DNA from: Reyranella aquatilis
GTDB taxonomy: Bacteria > Pseudomonadota > Alphaproteobacteria > Reyranellales > Reyranellaceae
Direction: 5' to 3'
Assembly (NCBI RefSeq): GCF_020880995.1
Contig: NZ_JAJISD010000002.1
Span: 429,153 to 493,152 of the forward strand
Length of the DNA stretch: 64,000 nucleotides
The notes beneath the pieces are model-generated. The model saw only the letters and a program-made list of their open reading frames with translations. It did no database searches and was not told the origin of the DNA. Both the position numbers and the translations under genes were made by a program. Shown one piece after another: positions 15,922-25,043 of the stretch. Each line of letters begins with the position of its first letter. Position 1 is the stretch's first letter.

Positions 15922-16902
15922 ATGCCGCGCACCGAAGTGCACAAGTTGATGGAGCGCATGGCGATCCCCGCCATCGCCGCTCCCATGTTCCTGGTTTCCA
16001 ACCCTGCGCTCACGCTCGCCTGCTGCGGCGAGGGCCTGATGGGCAGCTTCCCTGCCCACGGCACGCGCAGCCGCGAGGAGTTCCAGGCCTGGCTCGACGA
16101 GATGGTCGAGGGCATGAAGCGCCTCGAGGATGCCGGCAAGCAGCCGGCGCCGTGGGCCGTGAACCTCGTCGTTCATGCCTCGAATCCGCGCTACCAGGGC
16201 GACCTCGAACTGGTCGAGAAGTACAAGGTGCCGGTCGTGCTCACCTCCAAGGGTGCGCCGGGCGATGCCATCAAGCGCATCCATGGCTGGGGCGCCGTCG
16301 CGCTGCACGACATCGCCAACCGGCGCCATGCCGAGAAGGCACTGGAAGCCGGCGTCGACGGCGTGATCGCCGTGGCGGGTGGGGCCGGCGGCCATACCGG
16401 AACGATCAATCCCTTCGCGTTGATGAACGAGGTGCGTCAGCTCGGCGACAGTTTCGCCGTCGTGCTGGCCGGCGGCCAGACGACGGGCCGTGATGTGTTC
16501 GCCGCCGAGGCGATGGGCGCCGACCTCGCCTATATCGGCACGCGTTTCATCGCGACCGAGGAAGCGATGGCGGCACAGGCGCACAAGGACATGATCCTCG
16601 GCACGCGGGCGACCGACGTCTTCCTCACCGCCTCGATCGACGGCGCGCCGGCCAACTGGCTGACGCCCAGCCTGCTGGCGGCCGGCATCGACCTCGACGT
16701 GCTGCGCACCACCCTCCCGGGCAAGATCGTCGGCGCGCAGGAGAACAAGAAGCGCTGGAAGGACATCTATACGGCCGGTCATGGCGTGGGGAACATCGAC
16801 GACGTGCCCGCCGCCGCCGACCTCGTGCGGCGCCTCGTCAGCCAATACCGCGAGGCGAAGTCGGAAATGGCGCATAGGCTCGCCGGCCGCGCCGCAGCGT
16901 AG
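15922..16902 (+). CDS. Nitronate monooxygenase / FMN-dependent 2-nitropropane dioxygenase family
   Basis: This is a 326-residue TIM-barrel FMN protein. It shows the AGGAGGHTG flavin phosphate loop with the active-site His, the later LAGGQTTG and Tyr-Ile-Gly-Thr-Arg-Phe-Ile-Ala-Thr segments, all standard for the NMO/FabK group. Many members annotated as nitronate monooxygenases act instead as enoyl or quinone reductases, so the substrate stays open. It starts three bases after the CoA-transferase stop and is likely co-transcribed with it. Confidence 0.87.
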   Translation: MPRTEVHKLMERMAIPAIAAPMFLVSNPALTLACCGEGLMGSFPAHGTRSREEFQAWLDEMVEGMKRLEDAGKQPAPWAVNLVVHASNPRYQGDLELVEKYKVPVVLTSKGAPGDAIKRIHGWGAVALHDIANRRHAEKALEAGVDGVIAVAGGAGGHTGTINPFALMNEVRQLGDSFAVVLAGGQTTGRDVFAAEAMGADLAYIGTRFIATEEAMAAQAHKDMILGTRATDVFLTASIDGAPANWLTPSLLAAGIDLDVLRTTLPGKIVGAQENKKRWKDIYTAGHGVGNIDDVPAAADLVRRLVSQYREAKSEMAHRLAGRAAA

Positions 16903-16958
16903 ACGGTGGGCGTCCCCCTGCTCTAGGTTTCATCACCAGTGTTTTGAGGGGGCATCGC

Positions 16959-18071
<1,113 letters not shown>

Positions 18072-18112
18072 ACGTCCCTTTCCAGTCCTCAATTCCTGCA
18101 GGAAGCCACGCC

Positions 18113-18994
18113 ATGACCGTGCGAACGCTGGGCGGAGCCACCATCGAGAAGGTCGAGGAAATCTGCGGTCCAGGCTTCAAGCCCGGCCGCATGTTTCCGA
18201 AGTTCGACCAGGACGCCTTCGACGCCCAGAAGCACTGGATGGTGCCGGAGCATGTGCAGGAGGGCAGCGACCGGCTAATCGGCTCGGTCCACACCTGGAT
18301 CGTGAAGACGCCCCGGCACACGATCCTGATCGACACCTGCCTCGGCAATCACAAGCAGCGCCACAATGCCGGCTGGAACAATCTCAATACGCCGTTCCTC
18401 GACCGGCTGAAGGCCTGCGGCTGCCCCGCGGAGTCCGTGGACTTCGTGATGTGCACTCACTTGCATGTCGACCATGTCGGCTGGAACACCAAGCTGGAGA
18501 ACGGCCGCTGGGTCCCGACCTTTCCCAATGCGAAGTATCTCTTCGCCAGGCGCGAGTACGCGCACTGGGAAAGCGAGCGCAAAACTCAAGGCGAGGGCAA
18601 GGTCAACGACGGCTCGTTCGACGATTCGGTCCTGCCGATCGTCGAGGCCGGCAAGGCGGTGATGATCGACAAGGATCACCAGCCCGACCCATTGCTCACC
18701 ATCAAGGACTATCCCGGCCACACGCCGGGCTCGATCGCCATCAACCTGAAGGATCAGGGAAAGCAGGCCTGCTTCTCGGGCGACATCATGCATCACCCGA
18801 TCCAGGTCTATCATCCCGACTGGTCGAGCCAGTTCTGCTGGGACCAGTCCATGTCCGCCGTCTCGCGCCGCAAGCTGCTCGAGGACTGCGTCGAGAGCAA
18901 CGCTCTCCTCTGTCCCGCTCACTTTCCCGGCGCCAACGCGGGCTACGTCAAGCCAGAGGGCAATTCCTTCCGGATCGAGTGGGACCGGACATGA
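18113..18994 (+). CDS. Metallo-beta-lactamase-fold hydrolase
   Basis: This 293-residue cytoplasmic-type MBL hydrolase has the zinc motif HLHVDH at residues 116-121. A second metal His lies in Tyr-Pro-Gly-His-Thr-Pro-Gly, the bridging Asp in Phe-Ser-Gly-Asp-Ile-Met, and a late Cys-Pro-Ala-His. The pattern is that of the quorum-quenching lactonase/methyl-parathion hydrolase-like branch. Its stop overlaps the start of the SMP-30 lactonase gene (ATGA), which suggests that both act on lactones or esters of the same pathway. True substrate unknown. Confidence 0.82.
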   Translation: MTVRTLGGATIEKVEEICGPGFKPGRMFPKFDQDAFDAQKHWMVPEHVQEGSDRLIGSVHTWIVKTPRHTILIDTCLGNHKQRHNAGWNNLNTPFLDRLKACGCPAESVDFVMCTHLHVDHVGWNTKLENGRWVPTFPNAKYLFARREYAHWESERKTQGEGKVNDGSFDDSVLPIVEAGKAVMIDKDHQPDPLLTIKDYPGHTPGSIAINLKDQGKQACFSGDIMHHPIQVYHPDWSSQFCWDQSMSAVSRRKLLEDCVESNALLCPAHFPGANAGYVKPEGNSFRIEWDRT

Positions 18995-19830
18995 AGCTCG
19001 AACCGCTGCTCGACGGCCTTTCCTTCGGCGAGGGCCCGCGCTGGCGGGACGACCGGCTCTATTTCTCGGACTTCTACGTCCACCAGGTCCGCACCGTCGA
19101 CGAAACCGGCAAGGCCGAGACGATCGTCGAGGTGCCGGGCCGGCCGTCCGGGCTGGGCTGGCGGCCCGACGGCACGATGCTGATCGTGAGCATGACCGAC
19201 CGACGGCTGATGCGCTTTGCCAACGGCAAGCTCGCGGTCGAGGCGGAACTCGGCGCCCTCGCGACAGGGCTCTGCAACGACATGGTGGTCGACGCGAAGG
19301 GCCGCGCCTATGTCGGCAATTTCGGCTTCGATCGCCATGCCGGCGAGAAGCCGCGCGCCGCCGTGCTGGCCCGCGTCGACCCTGACGGCTCCGTCCATGC
19401 GGCAGCCGACGAGCTGATGTTCCCCAACGGCACGGTCATCACGCCCGACGGCAGGACGATGATCATCGGCGAGACCTTCGCCAAGCGCCTGACGGCATTC
19501 GACATCGCGCCCGACGGCACGCTCTCCAATCGGCGAGTCTGGGCCGAGACGCCGACCTGCAATCCCGACGGGATCTGCCTCGATGCCGAAGGCGGCATCT
19601 GGGTCACCGGCGCCTTTACCCATCAGATGGTTCGCGTGCTCGAGGGCGGCACGGTCACGCACGCCCTCGACCTCGGCGAGCGCGCGGCCTACGCCTGCAT
19701 GCTGGGTGGCAAGGACCGCCGCACGCTCTTCGTCATCACCAACAGCGGCAGCGGGCCCGCCATCGCCGACAAGCAGGACGGTCGCATCGAGACGATGCGC
19801 GTCGACGTGCCCGGCGCCGGCCTGCCCTGA
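18991..19830 (+). CDS. SMP-30/gluconolactonase/LRE family protein
   Basis: This is a 279-residue six-bladed beta-propeller lactonase-like protein. Typical marks are the N-terminal Gly-Glu-Gly-Pro-Arg-Trp (metal Glu), Gly-Leu-Cys-Asn-Asp-Met (metal Asn), Phe-Pro-Asn-Gly and Cys-Asn-Pro-Asp-Gly-Ile-Cys-Leu-Asp (metal Asp). It would hydrolyse a sugar lactone or a related cyclic ester with a divalent metal ion. The ATG at 18991 overlaps the stop of the MBL hydrolase gene by four bases, so the two are translationally coupled. Confidence 0.87.
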   Translation: MKLEPLLDGLSFGEGPRWRDDRLYFSDFYVHQVRTVDETGKAETIVEVPGRPSGLGWRPDGTMLIVSMTDRRLMRFANGKLAVEAELGALATGLCNDMVVDAKGRAYVGNFGFDRHAGEKPRAAVLARVDPDGSVHAAADELMFPNGTVITPDGRTMIIGETFAKRLTAFDIAPDGTLSNRRVWAETPTCNPDGICLDAEGGIWVTGAFTHQMVRVLEGGTVTHALDLGERAAYACMLGGKDRRTLFVITNSGSGPAIADKQDGRIETMRVDVPGAGLP

Positions 19831-19840
19831 GGAGGAACGC

Positions 19841-20659
19841 GTGAAAGGTCCAGAGGACGACGCCGGCCTGGCCGGCAAGGTGGCGGTGATTGCCGGCGGC
19901 GGCGCCGCGGGCGACGGAATCGGCAACGGCCGGGCGGCGGCGATCCTGCTGGCCCGCGCCGGCGCCCATGTGCTGGTGGCCGACCGTGACCTCAAGCTGG
20001 CGGAGCGCACGGTCGAGATGATCAAGGCCGAGGGCGGTAGCGCCGCGGCCCATGCAGGCGACCTGACGCAGGAGGCCGAGTGCAAGCGGCTGGTCGATGC
20101 CGCCGTCGATCACTGGGGACGACTGGACTTCCTCGACAACAATATCGGCATCGGCAGCCGCGGTTCGGTGGTCGAGGAGAAGCCCGAGGAGTTCCGCCGC
20201 GTCATGCAGGTGAACGTCGAGACGATGTTCCTGGTCTCCAAGCACGCGATTCCGGCGATGATCAAGACTGCCAAAGGCGGCGCGATCGTGAACATCTCGT
20301 CGATCTCGGCGTTGCGGCCGCGCGGCCTCACCACCTACACGACCTCCAAGGCCGCCGTGATCGGCCTCACCCAGGCGATGGCGGTCGACCATGGCCGCGA
20401 CAATATCCGCGTCAACTGCATCTGCCCCGGCCCTGTCTACACGCCCATGGTCTACGCCCGCGGCAACGGCATGAGCGAGGCCGCCCGCGCCCAGCGCGCC
20501 AGCGCCTCCGTGCTCAAGACCGAGGGCACCGGCTGGGACGTCGGCCATACCGTGCGCTTTCTGCTGAGCAACCACGCCCGCTACATCACCGGCCAGGTCA
20601 TCGTCGTCGACGGCGGCGTGACCCTGCAGGGCCCGGCGTGCGATTCGCAGGATCACTGA
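19841..20659 (+). CDS. Short-chain dehydrogenase/reductase (first of three)
   Basis: This 272-residue SDR starts at GTG 19841 with GGAGGA just upstream. Its dinucleotide loop is an expanded GGGAAGDGIGNGRA, followed by the Asp-Asn-Asn-Ile-Gly motif in place of NNAG. The catalytic Ser lies in Asn-Ile-Ser-Ser-Ile-Ser, with the YTTSK Tyr/Lys pair after it. The Gly-rich loop form is shared with the SDR at 21324 and differs from the third at 22153, so the first two look like paralogues flanking the CMD gene. Substrate unknown; an alcohol or keto-ester of the catabolic pathway is likely. Confidence 0.86.
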   Translation: MKGPEDDAGLAGKVAVIAGGGAAGDGIGNGRAAAILLARAGAHVLVADRDLKLAERTVEMIKAEGGSAAAHAGDLTQEAECKRLVDAAVDHWGRLDFLDNNIGIGSRGSVVEEKPEEFRRVMQVNVETMFLVSKHAIPAMIKTAKGGAIVNISSISALRPRGLTTYTTSKAAVIGLTQAMAVDHGRDNIRVNCICPGPVYTPMVYARGNGMSEAARAQRASASVLKTEGTGWDVGHTVRFLLSNHARYITGQVIVVDGGVTLQGPACDSQDH

Positions 20660-20664
20660 CGCCC

Positions 20665-20750
20665 ATCATCCGCGACGGTCGCCCCGTGCACCGCGGGGGA
20701 TCTTCGCGGCAACAATCAAGGATCCCGCGTCCTTCGGCTCGGGATGACAA
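20665..20750. repeat. Fragment of a dispersed intergenic palindrome
   Basis: The gap between the SDR and CMD genes holds a GC-rich stretch with the inverted pair ATCCCG (20722-20727) and CGGGAT (20740-20745) around a TCC-TTC-GG core. It ends in GGATGACA. This sequence style is common in dispersed repeats of alphaproteobacterial chromosomes, but only a numeric genome search could confirm that it is repeated. It sits inside an operon and may stabilise or partition the mRNA. Confidence 0.45.
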
Positions 20751-20767
20751 TGAGGAGGAAACTGACG

Positions 20768-21322
20768 ATGGCCCGCCTGCCCTATCTCGAGCCCGACCAG
20801 GTCGCGCCCGAGTATCGCGACATGCTCAAGCGCAACACCAACCTGCACAAGCTGCTGGTCAACTCGCCCGACATGGCGCGGGCCTTCAGCGGGCTGGGCG
20901 GCTACATCCGCTTCAAGAGCAAGCTCGACACGCGCCTGCGCGAGCTCGCCATCCTGCAGGTCGGCTGGCTGGAGAAGTCCGAGTACGAATTCACCCATCA
21001 TGTGAAGATCGGCAAGGAATTCGGGGTCACCGACGAGGACATCAAGGGACTGATGGCCGAGACCGAGGGCAAGCCCTCCAATCTCGAACCGCTGACCAAG
21101 GCCGTCCTCAGAGGCGCGCGCGAGATGGTGAAGGACCTCGCAATGTCCGACGCCACCTTCGCCGAGATCAAGAAGGACCTGTCGGACGAGCACATGACCG
21201 ATCTGGTGCTCACCATCGCCTTCTACTGCGCCGTCGTCCGCGTGCTCGCCACCATGAAGATCGACAACGAGCCGCAGTACAAGGAAGTGCTGAAGCAGTA
21301 TCCGATCCCGGGAGTTCAGTAA
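20768..21322 (+). CDS. Carboxymuconolactone decarboxylase (CMD/AhpD-like) family protein
   Basis: This 184-residue all-helical protein of the CMD family has the core helix Arg-Glu-Leu-Ala-Ile-Leu-Gln-Val, followed by EYEFTHH. The Cys-x-x-Cys of peroxidatic AhpD proteins is absent (Glu and His remain), so a redox role is unlikely. A decarboxylase, hydrolase or lactonase-like role in a ring-cleavage pathway is possible. The start at 20768 follows GAGGAGG at 20752-20758. It is sandwiched between two related SDR genes, with the next start one base after its stop. Confidence 0.8.
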   Translation: MARLPYLEPDQVAPEYRDMLKRNTNLHKLLVNSPDMARAFSGLGGYIRFKSKLDTRLRELAILQVGWLEKSEYEFTHHVKIGKEFGVTDEDIKGLMAETEGKPSNLEPLTKAVLRGAREMVKDLAMSDATFAEIKKDLSDEHMTDLVLTIAFYCAVVRVLATMKIDNEPQYKEVLKQYPIPGVQ

Positions 21323-21323
21323 C

Positions 21324-22124
21324 ATGCGCCTGAAAGACCGCGTCGCCATCGTCGTCGGCGCCGGGCAGAGCCCCGGCGAAGGCATGGGCAACGGGCGCGC
21401 CACTGCCCTCACCTTCGCACGCGAAGGCGCCAAGGTCCTGTGCGTCGATCACAATCTCGCCTCGGCGCAGGAAACGGTTGAGATGATCGGAGTCAACCAG
21501 GGTACCGCGGTCGCCTTCAAGGCCGACGTGACCAAGGGAGACGAGCTCGAGGCCATGGTGGCCGACGCGCATGCGCGCTGGGGCCGTGTCGACATCCTGC
21601 ACAACAATGTGGGCGTCTCTCTGGCCGGAGGCGACGCGGAACTTCTCGACATCACCGAGGAGGCCTTCGACCGCTGCACGGCGATCAACCTCAAGAGCTG
21701 CATCTTCGCGGCCAAACACGTGCTGCCGATCATGCGCGCCCAGCAGAGCGGCGTGATCATCAACATCTCGTCGATGGCGGTGATCACCACCTATCCCTAC
21801 GTCGCCTACAAGGCGACCAAGTCGGCGATGGTGTCCTTCACCGAGCAGCTGGCCTATCAGAACGCCCAATACGGCATTCGCGCCAACGTGATCCTGCCGG
21901 GTCTGATGAACACGCCCATGGCAGTCGACACGCGCGCCCGTACCTTCAAGAAGAGCCGCGCCGAGGTCGAGGCCGAGCGCGATTCCAAGGTGCCGCTGCG
22001 CAAGAAGATGGGCACCGGCTGGGATGTCGCCAACGCCGCGCTCTTCCTTGCCTCCGACGAGGCGAGCTTCATCACCGGGGTCACCCTGCCGGTCGCCGGC
22101 GGGGCCAGCGTGCGGCGCGGCTAG
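21324..22124 (+). CDS. Short-chain dehydrogenase/reductase (second)
   Basis: This 266-residue SDR has the unusual loop GAGQSPGEGMGNGRATA, Asn-Asn-Val-Gly-Val, the catalytic Ser in Ile-Ser-Ser-Met-Ala and YKATK. The loop resembles that of the SDR at 19841, suggesting duplication within the cluster. The C-terminus carries the Phe-Leu-Ala-Ser-Asp-Glu-Ala pattern typical of classical SDRs. It is tightly packed behind the CMD gene. The substrate is not readable from sequence. Confidence 0.86.
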   Translation: MRLKDRVAIVVGAGQSPGEGMGNGRATALTFAREGAKVLCVDHNLASAQETVEMIGVNQGTAVAFKADVTKGDELEAMVADAHARWGRVDILHNNVGVSLAGGDAELLDITEEAFDRCTAINLKSCIFAAKHVLPIMRAQQSGVIINISSMAVITTYPYVAYKATKSAMVSFTEQLAYQNAQYGIRANVILPGLMNTPMAVDTRARTFKKSRAEVEAERDSKVPLRKKMGTGWDVANAALFLASDEASFITGVTLPVAGGASVRRG

Positions 22125-22152
22125 AGGCACGATCCTTGCGTTGCACGGCCCC

Positions 22153-22911
22153 ATGAACAGACTTGCCGGCAAGACCGCCCTCATCACCGGCGCCTCCTCG
22201 GGCATCGGCCGTGCCATCGCGAAGAAATTCCACGCCGAGGGCGCGACGCTCCTGCTGATGGACATCACGGAGGCGGTCGTCGAGGGCGGCGAGCCGACGC
22301 ACAGGATCCTGAACGTGCCCTTCTTCCAGGGCGACGTGTCGAACGAAGCGGATGTCGAGGAAGCCGTGCGCCGGGCGGCGCTGCCGACCGGCCGGCTCGA
22401 CATCGTGGTCAACGACGCCGCCATCCGCTCGGCCAAGAAGCTCACCGATACCGGTCTGGAGGAGTGGAACCGGGTGATGGAGGTGAACGTCACCGGCGTC
22501 TTCCTGATGTGCCGCGCCGCCGTGCGCCGGATGCTGGCCCAGGAGATCCGCAACGAGGCGCGCGGGCGCATCGTCAACATCTCCTCGCAGCACGGCATGA
22601 TCTCCTCGCCCGAGGATTTCTCCTACGGCGTCTCGAAGTCGGCGGTGGTCTACATGACCCGGCAGATCGCCTCCGACTACGGTCGCGACAGCGTCATCTG
22701 CAACGCCGTGGCCCCGGGCAAGATCCTCACTGGCAAGACCGGGCGGGCGATCGAGCCGCGCTGGATCGACTATTCACATGCCCGCACACCCCTGCCACGC
22801 CTCGGCCGCTCAGAGGACGTCGCCAACGCCGCCCTCTTCCTCGCCTCCGACGAGGCGACCTTCATCACCGGCGAGAATCTGATGGTCGACGGCGGCTGGA
22901 TGGCGAGCTGA
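22153..22911 (+). CDS. Short-chain dehydrogenase/reductase (third)
   Basis: This classical 252-residue SDR has the TGASSGIG coenzyme motif at the N-terminus, Asn-Asp-Ala-Ala in the NNAG position, the catalytic Ser in Asn-Ile-Ser-Ser-Gln-His and YGVSK. The Asp in Leu-Met-Asp-Ile after strand 2 favours NAD. Its 3-prime end overlaps the convergent LysR gene by 47 bases, so transcription of the two must collide. It is the last gene of the plus-strand run that began at 13.6 kb. Confidence 0.86.
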   Translation: MNRLAGKTALITGASSGIGRAIAKKFHAEGATLLLMDITEAVVEGGEPTHRILNVPFFQGDVSNEADVEEAVRRAALPTGRLDIVVNDAAIRSAKKLTDTGLEEWNRVMEVNVTGVFLMCRAAVRRMLAQEIRNEARGRIVNISSQHGMISSPEDFSYGVSKSAVVYMTRQIASDYGRDSVICNAVAPGKILTGKTGRAIEPRWIDYSHARTPLPRLGRSEDVANAALFLASDEATFITGENLMVDGGWMAS

Positions 22912-23776
22912 CCGGCAGCAATCCGGCCAGCACCTGAAGGAAGGCGCGCACGAGGCGCGCGTTCTGTCGCTCCCGCAGGTGGACGACGTGGGCGTAGGTA
23001 TAGATCTCGGCATCCACGATCGGCAGTGGCTTGATGCGCGGATCGGGGATGAACTCGGCTTCCGACACCACGCTCATGCCGATCCCCTTGGCCACGGCCT
23101 CGCGAATCGATTCTCGGCTGCCGATCTCCATCACGATCTTGGGCCGCACATTCGCCTCGCGCATAGCCTGGTCGAAAGCGCGACGGGTCGTCGAGCCCGC
23201 CTCGCGCAGGATCAGGCGCTGCCCTTCCATGTCGCGCACGCGAATGCCGCGACGCTGCGCGAACGGATGGTCGATATGGCAGAAGGCGATCACGCGGTGG
23301 CGGCGATAGGGAATGGCGACCAGCCGCGGATCGGGATCGACATGGGCGAGGACCGCGACGTCGGTCCGGTAGTCCAGCAGGTCGCGCAGCGTGTCGCGCG
23401 AATTGCCGACGGTCACCGAGACATAGAGGCCGGGATGGCGCGCGTTGAAGGCCGCCAGCATATCGGTGACGTGATAGGGGCCGACGGCGCCGACGCGCAG
23501 ATGACCGGTTTTCAGTCCGCGCGTCTCGTTGAGATAGTCCGCGGCTTCCTTCTCGTCGGCGAAAAGCCGGCGCGTGATGTCGAGCAGGCCGCCGCCGGTC
23601 TCGGTGAGTTCGATGCGGCGGCCGCGGCGCACGAACAGCTCGACGCCGAACTCCTGCTCCAGCGACTTCACCTGGGTGGTGATGGTCGGCTGGCTCACAC
23701 CCAGCTCACGCGCGGCGGCGGTGAAGCTCAGCCGCTGCGCCACCGCGTGGAAGGACCGGAGCTGCGTGTGCCTCAT
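22865..23776 (-). CDS. LysR-family transcriptional regulator
   Basis: This 303-residue LTTR has an N-terminal winged helix-turn-helix (residues 3-62, with Ala-Ala-Arg-Glu-Leu-Gly-Val-Ser-Gln-Pro-Thr-Ile). The effector-binding domain starts near residue 90 (Gly-His-Leu-Arg-Val-Gly-Ala). It is divergent from the iron alcohol dehydrogenase and phosphonate-importer genes, and LTTRs usually control their divergent neighbour. A T-N11-A dyad abuts its own start codon. The inducer may be a phosphonate or related organophosphorus compound, inferred only from context. Confidence 0.88.
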   Translation of the reverse strand: MRHTQLRSFHAVAQRLSFTAAARELGVSQPTITTQVKSLEQEFGVELFVRRGRRIELTETGGGLLDITRRLFADEKEAADYLNETRGLKTGHLRVGAVGPYHVTDMLAAFNARHPGLYVSVTVGNSRDTLRDLLDYRTDVAVLAHVDPDPRLVAIPYRRHRVIAFCHIDHPFAQRRGIRVRDMEGQRLILREAGSTTRRAFDQAMREANVRPKIVMEIGSRESIREAVAKGIGMSVVSEAEFIPDPRIKPLPIVDAEIYTYAHVVHLRERQNARLVRAFLQVLAGLLPVSSPSSRRRPSDSRR

Positions 23777-23791
23777 ATTGATTTTCTCAAT
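23777..23791. promoter_or_regulatory. LysR-type dyad ATTGA-N5-TCAAT
   Basis: A perfect 15-base dyad (ATTGA, TTTTC spacer, TCAAT) contains the T-N11-A core of LysR boxes. It lies directly upstream of the LysR start codon at 23776 and about 100 bases before the alcohol dehydrogenase start. It would overlap the regulator ribosome-binding region, fitting negative autoregulation with activation of the divergent operon. Confidence 0.6.
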
Positions 23792-23894
23792 GTGACTTCG
23801 AGAATGTTTGAATTGGATAAATGTGAGAGCTGGCCGGAGGATTGTCAAAAGGCCGACAAGGCCAAGCCAGCAAAGCCAGGGGAGTGAAGCGCGG

Positions 23895-25007
23895 ATGTGG
23901 CGCTATCGGAATCCGGTCGACGTGACGTTCGGCGCCGGCGTCTTCGAGACGCTGGGCAAGGTCCTAGCCGGCCGGCCCTACTGTCTCGTGACCTATGACG
24001 ACGCCAATGGCGGCGGCGTCTTCGCCGACCTCACGCGCCGCGTCATTGCCCAGGCCGGCGCGCCTGCGGTCACGGTGAGCAACATCGGCCCCAACCCGGA
24101 TTTCATCGGCCTCGCCGATTCCTGCCGGACCTACGCCGCCGCACCCCATCCCATCGAGGCCATCGTGGCGCTGGGCGGCGGCTCAGTCATGGATGCCGCC
24201 AAGGTCCTGGCCGCCGCCAGGGGCGACTTCGACACGGTGCGGCGCCATCTCGAAACCGGAAAGGACGGCGACACGCTCGGCCGCACGCCGATCATCGCCA
24301 TCCCGACCACGGCTGGCACCGGCAGCGAAGTCACGTCCTGGGCCACGGTCTGGGACACGACCGCGATGAAGAAGTACTCGCTGGCGCGCGACACGCTTTA
24401 TCCCGAGGCTGCGCTGGTCGACCCGCTACTCACGCTCGGCTTGCCGCGCGCCATCACCATCAGCACCGGGCTCGACGCGCTCAGCCATGCGCTGGAGAGC
24501 ATCTGGAACGTCAATGCCAACCCGGTTTCGAGTTCGCTGGCCGAGGTCGCCGCGCGCGAGGTCATCGAGGCCCTGCCGTTGCTGGCCGACGATCTTCGCA
24601 GCGAGGCGCTGCGCACCCGGCTGGCACGCGCCAGCCTGTTCGCGGGCCTCGCCTTCTCCAACACCCGCACCGCGCTGGCCCACTCGCTGTCCTATCACCT
24701 GACCCTGCATCACGGCGTGCCGCACGGCATCGCCTGCTCGTTCAGCCTGCCGATGGTGATGCGGGCCGTCGCGGGCTGCGACGCCGCCTGCGACGCCTCG
24801 TTGCGCCGCATCTTCGGCAACGACCTGCTCGCGGGCGCGGCGCGTCTCGAGGCCTTCCTGAAGAAACTCGGCATCTCGCCCGACGCCACCGCCCACGGCA
24901 TCGCCGCCCGCGACTGGGCGCGCCTGGTCGACGATGCGCTGGCGGGCGATCGCGGCCGTAACTTCATCGGACGCCGGGAGGCGCTGCTGGCCGAAATGGC
25001 CGCTTAG
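23895..25007 (+). CDS. Iron-containing alcohol dehydrogenase, possibly phosphonoacetaldehyde reductase-like
   Basis: This 370-residue group III alcohol dehydrogenase has the NAD-binding GGGSVMDAAK at about residues 96-105 and IPTTAGTGSE near 138. The metal ligands are Asp and three His in the GLDALSHALES, AHSLSYHLTLHHGVPHG and downstream segments. The strict linkage to a PhnD-type binding protein, PhnC and PhnE suggests action on a phosphonate-derived aldehyde such as phosphonoacetaldehyde. That is context inference; other aldehydes are possible. The start at 23895 gives the usual family N-terminus. No phnW or phnX gene is in the window. Confidence 0.8.
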   Translation: MWRYRNPVDVTFGAGVFETLGKVLAGRPYCLVTYDDANGGGVFADLTRRVIAQAGAPAVTVSNIGPNPDFIGLADSCRTYAAAPHPIEAIVALGGGSVMDAAKVLAAARGDFDTVRRHLETGKDGDTLGRTPIIAIPTTAGTGSEVTSWATVWDTTAMKKYSLARDTLYPEAALVDPLLTLGLPRAITISTGLDALSHALESIWNVNANPVSSSLAEVAAREVIEALPLLADDLRSEALRTRLARASLFAGLAFSNTRTALAHSLSYHLTLHHGVPHGIACSFSLPMVMRAVAGCDAACDASLRRIFGNDLLAGAARLEAFLKKLGISPDATAHGIAARDWARLVDDALAGDRGRNFIGRREALLAEMAA

Positions 25008-25043
25008 TCAGTCAAGGAAAAGAAAACCACGGAGGAAACAACG

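Noticed and set aside
14677..16875. Long minus-strand frame opposite the CoA-transferase and nitronate monooxygenase-like genes
   Set aside because: Shadow frame covering two well-supported genes; His/Asp/Arg-rich composition with no domain.
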